Source: Tricholoma matsutake (Eukaryota; Basidiomycota; Agaricomycetes; Agaricales; Tricholomataceae). Taken from it: a DNA stretch of 64,000 bases. Positions 22,128 to 33,003 of the stretch are shown here, one piece after another (position 1 is the stretch's first letter; every line of letters starts with the position of its first letter). The stretch is taken from the NCBI GenBank assembly GCA_026075535.2, contig AP026546.1, positions 7,440,001 through 7,504,000 on the forward strand, given 5' to 3'. Below the pieces are notes generated by a model, which was not told the origin of the DNA, ran no database searches, and saw only the letters and a program-made list of their open reading frames with translations. The position numbers and the translations under genes were made by a program.

Positions 22128-22682
22128 TCAAATTTGTGCCAGTTTGTTGTTGGGTGCCTCCCTTTCAGTGTCGACCCTGGGGAGCTTTAGGGTGTTCGGG
22201 AGGGCTTGTTTGGCTCTTCTCGTCTTCTCCAAGATCCGTTGGATTTGAGCCCATTGTTCTTTGTCTCGGAACTCAAGAGTTCCTTTCTTCCAATTGATAA
22301 TCGGGTTCACCTCCCATAGCCACGACAGGCCCAGGATCACCGATTCTTTGCCTAGTCCAGCGACTAGGTATTTCATTGGGTAGCTCCATCCATTGATGTG
22401 GAGCCTTCCCCTCATGTATCTCATGATCGTTCCCTGCCTGTTCAGAGTTCCATCTACGTTTGTGGCCCAGATGGTGTAGCCCAAGGGATATGTCTTGATC
22501 CCTTCTTGTTCGACGAATTTTGAGTCAATAAAGACTCCTCCTGCTCCAGAGTCGAGGAGCGCATTTGTTGCGACGTTTCCATTGTCTGACTCAGCTACCC
22601 AAATAGACAGGTGCATAGATTGTCTATTCATGGTAGCTAAGAGTACAGACCCTATGGAAATTTCAGCGGTGACTGGCATCAT
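22128..22682 (-). pseudogene. Gypsy-A2 aspartic protease
   Basis: Minus-strand retropepsin. The active-site motif NALLDSGAGGVFIDSKFVEQ is intact (about 22530-22580) and the hydrophobic closing segment reads KESVILGLSWLWEVNPI (about 22310); the A1 copy has GLPWL, so Ser here is a likely C-to-T change. The open frame runs without a stop from MMPVTAEISIG to the start of the charged linker. It probably matures the gag-pol polyprotein. Confidence 0.9.
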
Positions 22683-22696
22683 ATCAGGCTGCTGTT

Positions 22697-23593
22697 CTAA
22701 AAACCCGATTCCTCCATGAGGTTGAGGGCTCGTTCCTTTTCTTCTTCATCTAGTTCATCCAGCATCGTGCAGATCTTCTGGTAGGTGTCCACCCCAGTCT
22801 TTTTCTGGGTGAAGTGGTTTCGGTAAGGAGGAGGCACTGACCCTGTCTGGGTGGGGTCTTTTCCATCCTTGTGATTGGATGATCGGTGTCCAGATTGGTG
22901 GCAGATGAAACACAGTCCCTTTCGGAGGTGTTCCATGCATTCTTGGTTCATCAATCGGTTGATGTCAAGAGAGGGCTGTCCTTTCTTCATTGTTTCCTTC
23001 ATCTTCTGGTTCTGCCTGGTCTTCCCCAGGATTGCCATGGCCCATTTCCATTGGCCTTCATATTTTGAGGCTGCCTTTATCCAGCCCTCAAGAGTGTGGG
23101 GTACTGTTTCCATCATATGTACCCTCTTCAGTAATTCAGGGTGCAGTCCATCCATGAAATATTCGATCATGGCTGTGTCTTCTGTGATTCCCATCCTGTC
23201 TTTCAGGATGCGGAAGTTTGCCACATATTCTTCGAGGTTCCCTGAACCTTGTTTGAGATTTTTGATCTCAGTCTTTGCCGTTCCAGTGTCGTTGATCAGT
23301 GAGAAGGCCTCTAGGACCTTCTGTCAGAAGTCTGCGTATTCACTGAGTCCCTCAGACTGGTGTTGGTTGACAAATGCCTGCACCCAGGCAGCTGCTGTCC
23401 CTCCATTCATGAAGGACAGCGTGAAGATAATCTTCTTGTTGTTTGTGTCATAGACCTGGTCATTGATTCGCAGGTACAGGTCTATCTCCTGCAGGAACTT
23501 GGAGGTCTTGGTCCGCTCTCCTGAGAAGTCTGTTGGTGACCAGATTCGAATGTCCTTCACAGACATCATCGGTGTGGTTGCAGGTTTGGACAT
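22697..23593 (-). pseudogene. Gypsy-A2 gag with unusual CCHH knuckle
   Basis: ATG at 23593-23591 (MSKPATTPMMSVKDIRIWSP). The capsid region contains FSGERTKTSKFLQEIDLYL, IIFTLSFMNGGTAAAW and AMIEYFMDGLHPELLKRVH. One TGA at about 23322, in YADF-stop-QKVLE, replaces the CGA (Arg) that is still present in A1 (YTDFRQKVLE). The nucleocapsid motif CFICHQSGHRSSNH has C-x2-C-x4-H, then His four residues on instead of Cys; A1 shows the same histidine codon, so it is ancestral to both copies, not private decay. The gene ends just before the protease frame. Confidence 0.92.
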
Positions 23594-23909
23594 CTTGTTA
23601 TAGAGGTCGTCAGTTTCATCTGTTAAGAAGCAGGTGGATGTTTCAGGTGGGGGTGTGTGCGGTTGTTCAAAGTCTTCATCGGTGAGGAAATCTCCTCATT
23701 GTCTGTCAGTTGATCTGTAGAACCAATGCTGTGCTGGGGTCAAGTAACAGACTAGTCTTCCGTTGTATTGGTACCAAGATGAACCTGGCTGTGGTTCTGC
23801 TTCTCTTGGTGGTCAGTCTGGGGTTTGTCTAGACCCAGGTCACTGTGGTGTGTATCGAGACATATTGCCTACACCTAGGTAGGTGGGCTAGCAGATATTT
23901 TAGATCTTA
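23594..23909 (-). other. 5' leader of Gypsy-A2
   Basis: About 316 bp between gag ATG and the 5' LTR. It contains no credible coding frame. The same leader, inverted, is at about 5468-5771 in A1. A primer-binding site could not be assigned with confidence just inside the LTR edge (ataagatctaaaatatct on the element strand). Confidence 0.6.
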
Positions 23910-24556
23910 TGTTAAGGGCAAAGCCTCAACCACTCGATCTAGTCGATGTCGTTCGATGAGGTGCTTCCTTGACAAGTCGTTCGGCCGTCCAATGTAAGAT
24001 AAGTAGTGCACTCTAGCAGGACTTCTGCATAGAGTCGTTCAGGTTCACACACTGAGGGGCTTCCTTAGTGGTTTCGAGTAAGTTTGCTAGTTGCAAGTTA
24101 AGGCTGTTAATTGCCTAGATCTAAACTAAGGACATCCCTACTACAGGTCACAGTACTTATACTAGAAGGGAGGTCCTTATCGTCCAATCGGAAAGGTAGA
24201 TGTGTATCAAGTAATAATAGAAACAATAGGCCTCATGCCTTGCATGAGGCAATCAATGTCACAGAGTGCTGCGGTGCAGCATGTCGATCGTGAGAGTCTG
24301 ATGTCACGGACCTCATGTCAGGGGGCTGTCGTATCACAGCATGTGTGGGAGTGGGTTCAGGTGCATGGAGTCACCATGCGTCAAGGGTGCCTTCCACAGG
24401 AAGGGGATCGAATGCATGCAGTCGGCATGCATCGTGTGTGTGTCTGATGTCAAGGACATGCCCTAGGCATGAATCAAAGGGTGCCTCCTGTCTGGAGGGG
24501 ATTGTCCGGTCGGTCGGGTTGGTCGGGTTCTATGAGTTACAAGGAAAATTGTAACA
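23910..24556 (-). repeat. 5' LTR of Gypsy-A2
   Basis: 647 bp, matching 16610-17303 with scattered transitions and lacking one hairpin unit. Ends ttacaaggaaaattgtaaca on the plus strand. Confidence 0.93.
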
Positions 24557-24901
24557 ATTGCTATGCATATCGCAGGTACTAAAAATCCTCACACTAATTT
24601 GTCAGACAGACAGGCACATATTGACGCACTCCTTTGCATATTTTGCAGTTTATCTGGACATTTTATCCCTGACTGTATGGTTTGTCAGACGTACCTGAAC
24701 GAAGGGAAGTGTAAGTGAAACGCAGAAGGAAAGATCATACTTCCTAATGGACAATTCACCCCTCGAAGTATCCCTGGCAGGTTTATCAAGGAACGCATCG
24801 ATGAATGGTGGAAATGCAACCCAGATGCAGCCCCAGCAGCCACACTCTTATTCAGCATCGCACCATCGGCACCTTCAACTTCGACTAGCTCAACCTCGGC
24901 T
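24557..24901 (+). pseudogene. Gypsy-B gag, C-terminal part with zinc knuckle
   Basis: Continues the gag frame interrupted at 16609: reading across the excised A2 gives AST-IAMHIAGTKNPHTN. The nucleocapsid zinc knuckle CIFCSLSGHFIPDC (C-x2-C-x4-H-x4-C) is at about 24636-24677, followed by MVCQTYLNEGKCK and a TGA where Arg is likely. It then continues as FTPRSIPGRFIKERIDEWW, a segment typical of this basidiomycete Gypsy lineage. Ser/Thr-rich linker follows. Confidence 0.88.
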
Positions 24902-26219
24902 GTGATCACTTCGATAACAGAGTCAGACACCGTTTTTACATTGGGATTGGAGACGAAAGGAATTTATCATAATTTGATGTTGACAGCTGATTCCAAAGAT
25001 AGGATAGCGGCTCTCGAGCGCGAAATATTTGCACTTCGAAGTGGTCGACCATTTTTGTGTCCAAACAAAGAGGTTCGAAATTTGGTTCCGGCCATGACAA
25101 CCCCCATCCCTGCATCGTCAACGTCGACTGCTATAGTCCCACCACCCTCGACATCTTCATCGACAACGGTCAACCCTTCGACTTCAACTACTGCTCCAAC
25201 ATCGACATCAACGTCTCCCGCATCAACCACTCTGCCATCAACCACCATACCCCCAACGCAAACCTCGGTACACCCATACGTGTCAGTCAGGGAGAACACC
25301 TATCTGCCACCACACGAAAGGAACTTCACTGGTGCATTGAAGGGTAAGGAAAAAGATGGACCATTGTATGCGACACAGGCACCAGTACAGAACAAGAAAA
25401 TCATGCACAATATCTTTGTGCGCTTGATGAAGATGCCAATTGTCATGCTGACATCCGAAGAACTACTCTCGCTTTCACCAGAGGTTCAAACAAAATGGAG
25501 AGAACAGGTCACACCAAAACGAGTCCCACAATCCGGAAACAATGCAACAAACATGTTTAGTCCCGATGCGATCATTGTGCCTGACCTGTACGAGACCTAT
25601 ATTAGCAGTCTCCAACCCAGTGAAATCCCTCAGCCTTTCATCGTCGCTAAAGAAACTTCATCAATTAGATCAGTTATTATGGATGTCCATGGTAACAACC
25701 AGGTAGAAAGTGTCGTCGATCCCGGTTCCTTGATCATATCAATGGCCGAAGATGTTTGTCACAAACTTGGTCTAGCATACGACTCCTTGATTAGGCTTCC
25801 AATGCAGTCTGCTAACAGGACTGTGGATGAAACACTCAGTTTAGCATGCAACGTACCCTGCGATCTTGGTGGAATCACCCTATACATGCAGATACATATT
25901 ATTCAGGACCTGGCTTATGATATTCTACTCGGATGACCTTTCGATGTCTTAACGGAAAGCATTATTAGAAACTATTGGAACAAAGCACAAACTATCACGA
26001 TATGCGATCCGAACTCAACTTGGACCGCTACTATTCCCTTGATACCTCGATCACACCATTGTCAAAAAGCAGTTCGAGAGGATTTTCAGCGTTAGAGAAT
26101 GAAATTTTGGAACACGCACTGCAAATATCCCCAAAATCGACTCCTCCGAAGAATTATCTGCGACACTTTCTGACTTATATTTATCTGCGTGTGACAAGTT
26201 CCATGTTCCTCGAAACGCC
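24902..26219 (+). pseudogene. Gypsy-B Ser/Thr linker and aspartic protease
   Basis: A 344-codon open stretch (24902-25936) starts with a helical segment (DSKDRIAALEREIFALRSGR), then a long Ser/Thr/Pro-rich linker (25120-25300), then a retropepsin domain. The active-site position reads VVDPGSLIISMAEDVC, i.e. Asp-Pro-Gly-Ser rather than Asp-Thr/Ser-Gly. I believe DPGS is typical of this lineage, so it may not be a defect. The fold closes with DLAYDILLG, followed by TGA at 25934-25936 in place of Arg before PFDVL. Downstream to 26219 the frame is broken. Confidence 0.8.
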
Positions 26220-27345
26220 TTGATGGTGTTTATACCTATGCAAACTTCTTCATCGTATGCTTCCCCTTCCTCAGTTATTTCTGACAATCAACAGTCTAGT
26301 TATTTATCAACGAAGAAAAAGTATAAACCAGTCGCACAGAAGGTCCGTCCAATCGTGGCTGGACTACCCAATCATTTTAGAATTATTCGACGCATCGAGG
26401 GTGATCCCCTCCAAGACATGCCTCCACTAAATCCCCATCCTCCAATATTCAAACCAACTCCTCAATATAACCTCGAATGCAAAAACATCATTGATCGAAA
26501 TCATCCAGGCAATTTCTTATGGCCTCAAGAACAAGACCTCATGCATGACTTCATTCGAAACCAGCAAGCAGGGTTCGCATGGACCGAAAATGAACAAGGA
26601 AGGTTTTGACCCAATTTCTTCCCCCCTATCGAGTTCCCAGTCGTCCCTCATACCCCTTGGGTCAAATGCAATATCCCCATACCGCCCAGTTTGTATGAAC
26701 AGATTTGCAAGATGCTGAAAAAGAAGATCGAAGCAGGAGTCTATGAGTTGTCGAACTCATCATACCGATCGCAATGGTTTTGCGTTGCAAAGAAAGATGC
26801 CAAATTGCTCTGAATAGTCCACAGCCTCAAGCCGCTAAACAAAGTTATGATTCAGCACTCAGGTGTCATCCCGATCCCCGAGCATTTAGCCAAACAGTTT
26901 GGAGGATGCACTTGTGGTGGAATGTTGCATTTATATGTTGCATTTGACGAAAGGCTCATATCTGAATCCTCTTGAGATCTAATGACTTTCCAGACCCCAT
27001 TCGGTGCACTTTGAATCGTCACCCTACTGATGGGTTGGACAAACTCAGTTCCGATCCTACACAATGACGTAACTTTCATCCTACAACCCGAGGTCCCTCA
27101 CATCATGATCCCTTATATCGATGACACACCAGTGAAGGGTCCGAAATCGGAATATCAAATGATCAGTGGGTCTTATGAAATGATCGTTGACAACTCAGGC
27201 ATTCAACGATTTGTGTGGGAGCATTTTGAGAACCTAAATCGCATTGTCCAGCGCATGAAGTATTGTGGTGGGACATTCTCTGGACCAAAATTATTTGCTT
27301 GTGTCCCCAAGATAATCGTTTTAGGTCATCGATGCAATATTTAAG
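26220..27345 (+). pseudogene. Gypsy-B reverse transcriptase
   Basis: Heavily decayed RT. Recognisable in order: LMHDFIRNQQAGFAW, then PPIEFPVVPHTPWV, KKKIEAGVYELSNSSYRSQW, FCVAKKD, IVHSLKPLNKVMIQHSGVIP and the catalytic IPYIDDTPVKGP (about 27110), with both Asp of YxDD intact. FENLNRIVQRMKYCGGTFSG follows. At least five stops (for example at about 26607, 26811, 26972, 27012) interrupt one main frame, most of them TGA where CGA fits. The protein cannot be produced. Confidence 0.88.
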
Positions 27346-28256
27346 GCCGAATGGCTGACCTGACACATATCGATAAGATCCAGAAATGGGGTCCATGTCG
27401 TATGCTCACAGAAGTTAAGGCATTCTTAGGAACAATTGGAGTTTGTTGAATTTTCATCCAGAGTTTCGCACATCAAGCAGCTGCACTAATCAATCTCACT
27501 CGAAAAGATGTGCCCTTCGAATTCGGCCCATCTCAGGTAGCAGCACAAGAAGATCTCAAGCATGTGCTCCTAAACTCGCCAGCGATTCGAGCCATCGACT
27601 ATACCTCAAATGCCCCAGTAATCCTTGCAGTCGACACATCGAGCATCGCCATCAGCTATTTCCTAATGCAATGTGACTGGGATAACCCTCGAAAGTGATA
27701 CTACAGTCGATTCGGCTCGATAATGCTCAACAACTGCGAATCCCAGTTTTTGCAACCAAAACTCGAACTTTATGGTCTATATCGAGCTCTTGGGGCCCTT
27801 CGTTTATACTTGATAGGGGTATGAAACCTTATCGTTGAGGTCGATGTGAGGTATATCAAAGGCATGCTCTCAAATCCCGATATTGCACCTAGCGCTAGCA
27901 TAAACCGATGTATAGTTTCCATTCCAACATTCCACTTCACGCTAGTTCATGTTGCAGGTATGCACCATGGGCCGGATGGTCTTTCGCGACGTCCTCGACA
28001 AATCGAAGATGACGATGTCAAAGTAGAAGAAGAATTTGGCGACTGGATCAACAAACTACACAGTTTCGTTCACCAAATCAACCCAATCTCAATTCGACCT
28101 TTCCCCTCTCACATGACTTATCCCACTTTTGCCCAAGCTTTGGATTTCAGTAAGGGGGAGGATGTTTTGTACGAAGACATACCTCAATCAGACAAAGCAA
28201 AGAAAGACGATGAACGATTACTTCTCGTTCATAAATGGTTAGACGATATGGTGTGA
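27346..28256 (+). pseudogene. Gypsy-B RNase H and tether region
   Basis: Continues the RT frame after a stop at about 27343: VKAFLGTIGVC, IFIQSFAHQAAALINLTRKD and PVILAVDTSSIAISYFLMQC (RNase H, Asp in VDTS). LFGLY-type tether text is seen as KLELYGLYRALGALRLYLIG, then VEVDVRYIKGMLSNPDIAPS, and VAGMHHGPDGLSRRPRQ ends the domain. Stops at about 27452, 27697 and 27823 break it. Nucleotides 28144-28164 inside this frame (LDFSKGEDVL) duplicate the terminal polypurine tract exactly. Confidence 0.85.
28144..28164 (+). promoter_or_regulatory. Candidate central polypurine tract of Gypsy-B
   Basis: A 21-base string with the core cagtaagggggagga is identical to 31417-31437, which contains the terminal polypurine tract and the first two bases of the right LTR. 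It lies between RNase H and integrase. In some LTR retroelements a central copy primes a second plus strand; that role here is inference. Confidence 0.6.
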
Positions 28257-28292
28257 CCCCCAAATCTATCACACACAGAGTATGCTACCTTT

Positions 28293-29430
28293 GTGCGATA
28301 TTGCACCGAGTTCTTCATAGATTCCAGCAAACTATGGCAAAAAGATCATCACAGTGAACACAAGATCGTTGCGATTCCAGAACGTCGCATCAATATTATC
28401 TGGTCATTGCACAACCATATCGGCCACAAAATGATCTTCACCACAAAGTCTCATGTCACACTACAATTCTGGTGGCCCAACCTGAAAGCCGATATCGCAT
28501 GGTACATCTGAACATGCCACTACTGTCAGTTGTGACAAACTCGAAATCCTCTTATTCCACCAATCGTCGCCACACCCACTCCTCTATTCGGAAAAGTCTA
28601 CATCAACACAATGCACATGCCACCTTCCAGCGGATATCACTATATAGTACAAGGTCGATGTTCAATATCGTACTGGCCGGAGTTCAGGATGCTTCGCAAT
28701 GAAACAGCAAAGACTATCGGCGATTGGATCTTTGAAGAAATCATTTGTCATTGGGGCTCGCTTTATGAGATCATTACTGACAACAGCGCAGCATTCCTTT
28801 CTGCTCTTGAGTATTTGTCGAAGCAATATCATATCAATCATATTCGGATAAGTGGGTACAATTCTTGTGCCAATGGCCTCATCGAACGAGCCCACTTTGA
28901 TGTACAACAATCACTCTACAAGGCCATCAATGGTGATCAAACTCGATGGTTGGTTAGAACCTACTCGGTCTTTTGGGCAGAACGGGTAACAGTTTGAAAA
29001 TGAATGGGCTGTTCGCTGTATTTTGCGATCACAGGTTCTCATCCACTCATCCCTCTCGACATATCAGAAGCGACATATCTACAACCACCACCTGATTCGA
29101 TACTCTCCTCCACCGATCTCATTGCCCGACGCGCTATCGCACTACAGAAACACTTGACCGATCTCAAGGTACTCTACTCTAGAGTCTACACCGCTCAACA
29201 AGAAGCTGCGAAACGCTTCAAAGAAGTTCACAAGCAAACGATTCGAGACTACAATTTCGAAAAAGGTGACCTCGTACTCATGCGAAACACACAGATCGAA
29301 AAAAGCTTTTAATCGAAAAATGCGAGCTCGATATCTGGGCCCACTCATAGTCATTGCAAGAAACTACGGTGGCGCTTATATTCTTTGTGAGCTCGACGGA
29401 TCAGTTCTTCATCAACCAGTAGCTGCTTTC
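28293..29430 (+). pseudogene. Gypsy-B integrase
   Basis: The zinc-binding head is seen as WSLHNHIGHKMIFTTKSHVT, then FWWPNLKADIAWYI and a TGA before TCHYCQL. The catalytic core has the first Asp position changed: VYINTMHMP, where close relatives are expected to have VDTMHMP, so Asp to Asn by G-to-A. The second Asp (IITDNSAAFLSAL) and the Glu (NGLIERAHFDV) are kept. The C-terminal part carries helical RRAIALQKHLTDLKVLY and FEKGDLVLMRNTQIEKSF, the start of the GPY/F-type module, then stops. No chromodomain was recognised. Confidence 0.88.
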
Positions 29431-30004
29431 TGAATTCTACCCTATCTAGCATGGAAATCGATTCCCCTTCCTCCAAACTTCTTCGATATTGACGATCGTC
29501 AGCTCAAACAACTTCGAACAACATCGGATATCGATGGAGACATCAACGAGGGCATTCCTGACCTCGACAAAGATGAATAGAGCATTTTCCTTTTCTTTTT
29601 CTTACTTGCGATATTAAAACAAACTCTCAAATCTATAACAGTGTACTATTACAAGTTGCGATATTGTTCGAAATGTGTTCGTGCAAGCTCGACAGGGTTT
29701 TTCGGCTATGAAGGAGTTCTGAGCCTTTCCCGTATGTCTCATTTTGATGAACCATCCGTCTGTCTTTCTTTTTCTTTTCTCTCCTATGTGTTTTTTTCGC
29801 ATATATCTTACATTTCCTGGCTTCGATCGCACATGATATTTCTCATTTCAAATTTATCTCGTTCAGACACAAGAAAAACAATAACATTAAAACAATAAAA
29901 CAAAAATCCTACTGGGACTCCTCCCATTTCCTCTCTAACACCTCGATCTCTTCCATCAAGACTTCCACTTCCAATTTCTTCCACACCAGCACCTCTGCGA
30001 GATA
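29431..30004. other. Spacer after Gypsy-B integrase
   Basis: The plus-strand frame fades out after about 29580 (DLDKDE-stop). The rest is AT-rich with T-runs, and no motif was recognised. It separates the convergent integrase and antisense gene. Confidence 0.5.
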
Positions 30005-31286
30005 TCAACGATGGAGTCTTGATGCGTCCGACTGCGTCATCTCGTCCTCCACTGCCATCGATGCCCCCTCAACCATACCCGCGACCTCGGGTTCGACTTT
30101 GCGCACTTTGCCTTTCCCCTTCCCCTTCCCCTTCTCCTTCTCAGCCGTCTTCAGCTTCGGCTTCGTTGTTCGTTTCGGGTGCTCATCAACTTTCGAGGGC
30201 CCAGCCTCCGCATTTTGGATGGGCTGGATAGCCCGGATGCGTATCGCTAAGTGATCATACATATTTAGTGATCATAATTATTAACAAACAATTTCACTTA
30301 CTATGTCTCAGAGTTGACACCTCCGTCGACTCTGCAGTACCCTTTGTAGCTCACTTGGAGCTCGCCGTTTTCCTCGACTCGCCTCGCTGGAGTCCTCGCC
30401 TCAACACTCCCTCCCAGTAGCACCCCTGTAGCCCTTGAGTGCATCGCTTGCACTTTGGGGCACCCTCCTCAACGATACACTACTGAGTCGTCTTCAGTCC
30501 AGCGCAACGATCACACTAGAGCAATATCGAAAGCATAATTAGTCTTAACAATATCGACAAAAGAACGACAACTTACCAGCCCATGGAAGAGGATCAGATC
30601 ACCCTCCTCTAGCTGCACCCACTTTGCGACCACAGGTTCCTCATTGAGTTCATCTTTGCCCTCCTCATCCTCCTCATCCATCTCGTTGGCCTTCCTCTTC
30701 TCAATGATTTGCTCGACAACCTACTGGTCGTCGACCAGAGTTTCTTCATCCGCGGCTTTGTCCCGATTGATCGAGAGGTGCAGAAGCTTGAGCACAGCCA
30801 TACAATGGTGGAATTTGTCCTTCAAGACAGTTTTGGCCCAGACTTTGGCCAAGAAAGCTCAACATGCCTTGACCAGCGTGTCTCGTCGTTCCTCGTTCCT
30901 CTTTGCCTTTGCCTCAACGGCCACCTGCTGAGCCTCCCTGTCCTCCTCTCTCTTCCTCTCTTCCTCGATTGTTCTCGAATACTCCTCAAACAGATACTTG
31001 CCCCCCAGCCCTCATGAGCAAATGATGCGAACAGCCCAATGGCCTCATCCAACATCGCCTGCACATGTTCATCGCATGCCTTGTCAAACAACCCAATCAG
31101 GTCATTGTATTCAGCCTATGAAACGAGATTAGAAAGCAGATAAACAAAGAAAACGAAAAGACATACCATTTTCGCACAAAAAGCGTGACCCCATACCTCA
31201 AAGTCAAGGTCTTCAGCTTTGCCAGCCTCGGGCATCAATTTCGCGTGATCGAGGATGGGAAGAGCGAGTTTGACAAGGATGGACAT
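30005..31286 (-). pseudogene. Antisense intron-bearing cysteine-rich gene inside Gypsy-B
   Basis: Minus-strand gene between integrase and right LTR, opposite to the element. The start is ATG at 31286-31284 (MSILVKLALPILDHAKLMPE). A 51-bp intron (31116-31166, GTATGT...CATAG) separates exon 1 from a Lys/Glu-rich helical exon with EERRDTLVKAC, LKDKFHHCMAVLKLLHLSI and WVQLEEGDLILFHGL. A second intron (donor GTAAGT near 30578) leads to a Cys-rich segment, CDRCAGLKTT...CIVEEGAPKCKRC...GCYW, resembling fungal zinc-cluster motifs. A last exon holds basic KGKGKGKGK tracts and ends at 30005. Two TGA/TAG stops and one indel in a G run (about 31012) inactivate it. Possibly DNA-binding; inference. Confidence 0.65.
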
Positions 31287-31424
31287 GTTTGTCAAGGAGG
31301 TGGATGAAAGAGATCGAATGGAAAGAGAAAGGTTCAAACCATGACACATCTTAAATCAACAATCAACAATGTCACATGACCTGGTTACTTTGGCTCGACT
31401 GACCGGGACAGTCAGAATTTCAGT

Positions 31425-31435
31425 AAGGGGGAGGA
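31425..31435 (+). other. Polypurine tract of Gypsy-B
   Basis: aagggggagga directly precedes the right LTR start TGATAGG at 31436. Confidence 0.85.
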
Positions 31436-32611
31436 TGATAGGTCGTCTTCTCGGCTCAAGGACCAATTCACCACTTTAGCATCATTCTAATCACATCGGC
31501 TAACTCCTATGACATCCCAGACACAGTGCGACACACTCTATTGATCGTGATATCATATTGACCGTGTTGAAACATCACCAGCAACATCAATAGTATCAAA
31601 AGACCACATCGCACAACCTTAGGACTACCCCGAAAGTCCCTAAGATTCCCCTACACGTCCACCAAACATCCCTGACCAACTTCGAACAAGCCACAACTGC
31701 AATCGACCATCGTCGACCATCATCGATCGATATCGAGAAACTACGAGCGACATTGGGCACCGCCTTCGTTATCTAAATGGTGGAAGACCATGCACTAGGA
31801 CATATTCCAACTCGTGCTCAAACCTGCTGATCATAGGTCAGCTTCATTCCAAGTCCCTATCGTGCACAGAACCCGCTGGACGCATTATTGCGAGACTTAG
31901 CACAGTTTATACACAAAGGACAGTCTCTTTTAGTTCTTTCCCTTTATTACTCTTTCATCATATGATATATATATCTTTCTTGTTCGGATTCCAGTCTCCT
32001 TTATGGCCTTGTGCCTTAACTCATATCTTTTGCCTCATGTTCTACACATGTTTCTCATTCCATTTTAGGAAGTTTCTTTAAAACATATAAAACTCTGTAG
32101 TATCTACTTGGAAACAGGAAGAAATTGTCTTCACATATCGTCTCATATACAGTTCTAAGCATCCAATCAACTTCCTAAAAACAATCTAAGTCTCTACAGG
32201 TTTTGTTGATCAACGAGAAACCTCTGCAATTGTCACATCCTCAATCCTCCCTCGATCCTCTCGTCATTAGCTCTAGTAACCCTTCCAACACTTCATAGAC
32301 ATTTACCGCACCCTTCGTATACTATCGACCTATTGAAAGGTCCCCAGAACTCACATATTGACCATCAACGATAAACTCGTTCGCCGTTGATCTCATTGAT
32401 TGCCCTCGATATCAATCAATACTTGATCGGACCACGCCAAACACTTTCATCTCTCATAACACTACCTTCACAACTAGTGTTAACTAGTAATCTTCTCATA
32501 GGTTTGACCACGAACATTCGGAACATCTCGTAACCTTCCTCTGACTCATCGCAAACATCATCAATTGCCTCATCAGCAGTTCTGGTGGTTTTCCTGGGTT
32601 GAGCATCATCA
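31436..32611 (+). repeat. Right LTR of Gypsy-B
   Basis: 1176 bp, collinear with 14393-15576. Differences are mostly C/T and G/A. It is followed by acaggagggaggaac, the continuing minisatellite of the CACTA-like element. Confidence 0.93.
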
Positions 32612-33003
32612 ACAGGAGGGAGGAACAATGGGAGAGGGGGACAACAATGGGGGACAACAAAGATGGCAGGACGACGAGGCCACCTGCCACGATGGGACAA
32701 TGGGGGGATGATGACACAGGACACCGACAACACTGACACCAAGGGGCATGACGGACAATGATGAGTACGGGGAGACAACAAAGTGGAGGACAATGGGATG
32801 ACAATGGTGGTGGCGAGGATAACAAGGGAGAGGGGGGGGATGGTGCACTGCTGCAAGCAACTGCTTGCAGGGTGTATGAGGGGTGCAAGGATGGCACAGG
32901 CACCGACAATGACAATGGGGACAATGGGGACAACGGGGACAACAATAATGGGACAATGGGGACAGGGACGACAATGGGGCCACAATGGGACACAAGCACC
33001 ATA
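32612..33003. repeat. Low-complexity GGGACAATG-rich DNA of CACTA-like element
   Basis: Repeated gggacaatg, gggacaac and gacgaca words plus one hairpin unit (ctgcaagcaactgcttgcag, 32851-32870) of the dispersed family seen at 38-42 kb. Open frames on both strands are compositional and not genes. Confidence 0.8.

Larger units (their letters stand above)
16610..24556 (-). mobile_element. Gypsy-A2: chromodomain Gypsy retrotransposon, nearly complete
   Basis: Minus-strand element of 7947 bp with both LTRs (16610-17303 and 23910-24556; TGTTAC...TTAACA on the element strand), polypurine tract, gag, protease, charged linker, RT, RNase H, integrase with chromodomain, and a 3' region. It sits in Gypsy-B gag with target duplicates ATCGC (16605-16609) and ATTGC (24557-24561), differing by one transition. 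It is the youngest layer of the stack. Stops, mostly CGA to TGA, break every gene. Confidence 0.95.
14393..32611 (+). mobile_element. Gypsy-B: large plus-strand Gypsy retrotransposon, split by Gypsy-A2
   Basis: Two long LTRs (14393-15576 and 31436-32611, about 1.18 kb each, TGATAGG...TCATCA), a primer-binding-site-like sequence after the left LTR, a polypurine tract before the right LTR, and gag, protease, RT, RNase H, integrase in Gypsy order on the plus strand. About 10.3 kb without the nested A2. An antisense gene occupies the space between integrase and right LTR. Flanks are minisatellite; a clean target duplicate could not be read. Many TGA stops show that it is dead. Confidence 0.93.
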
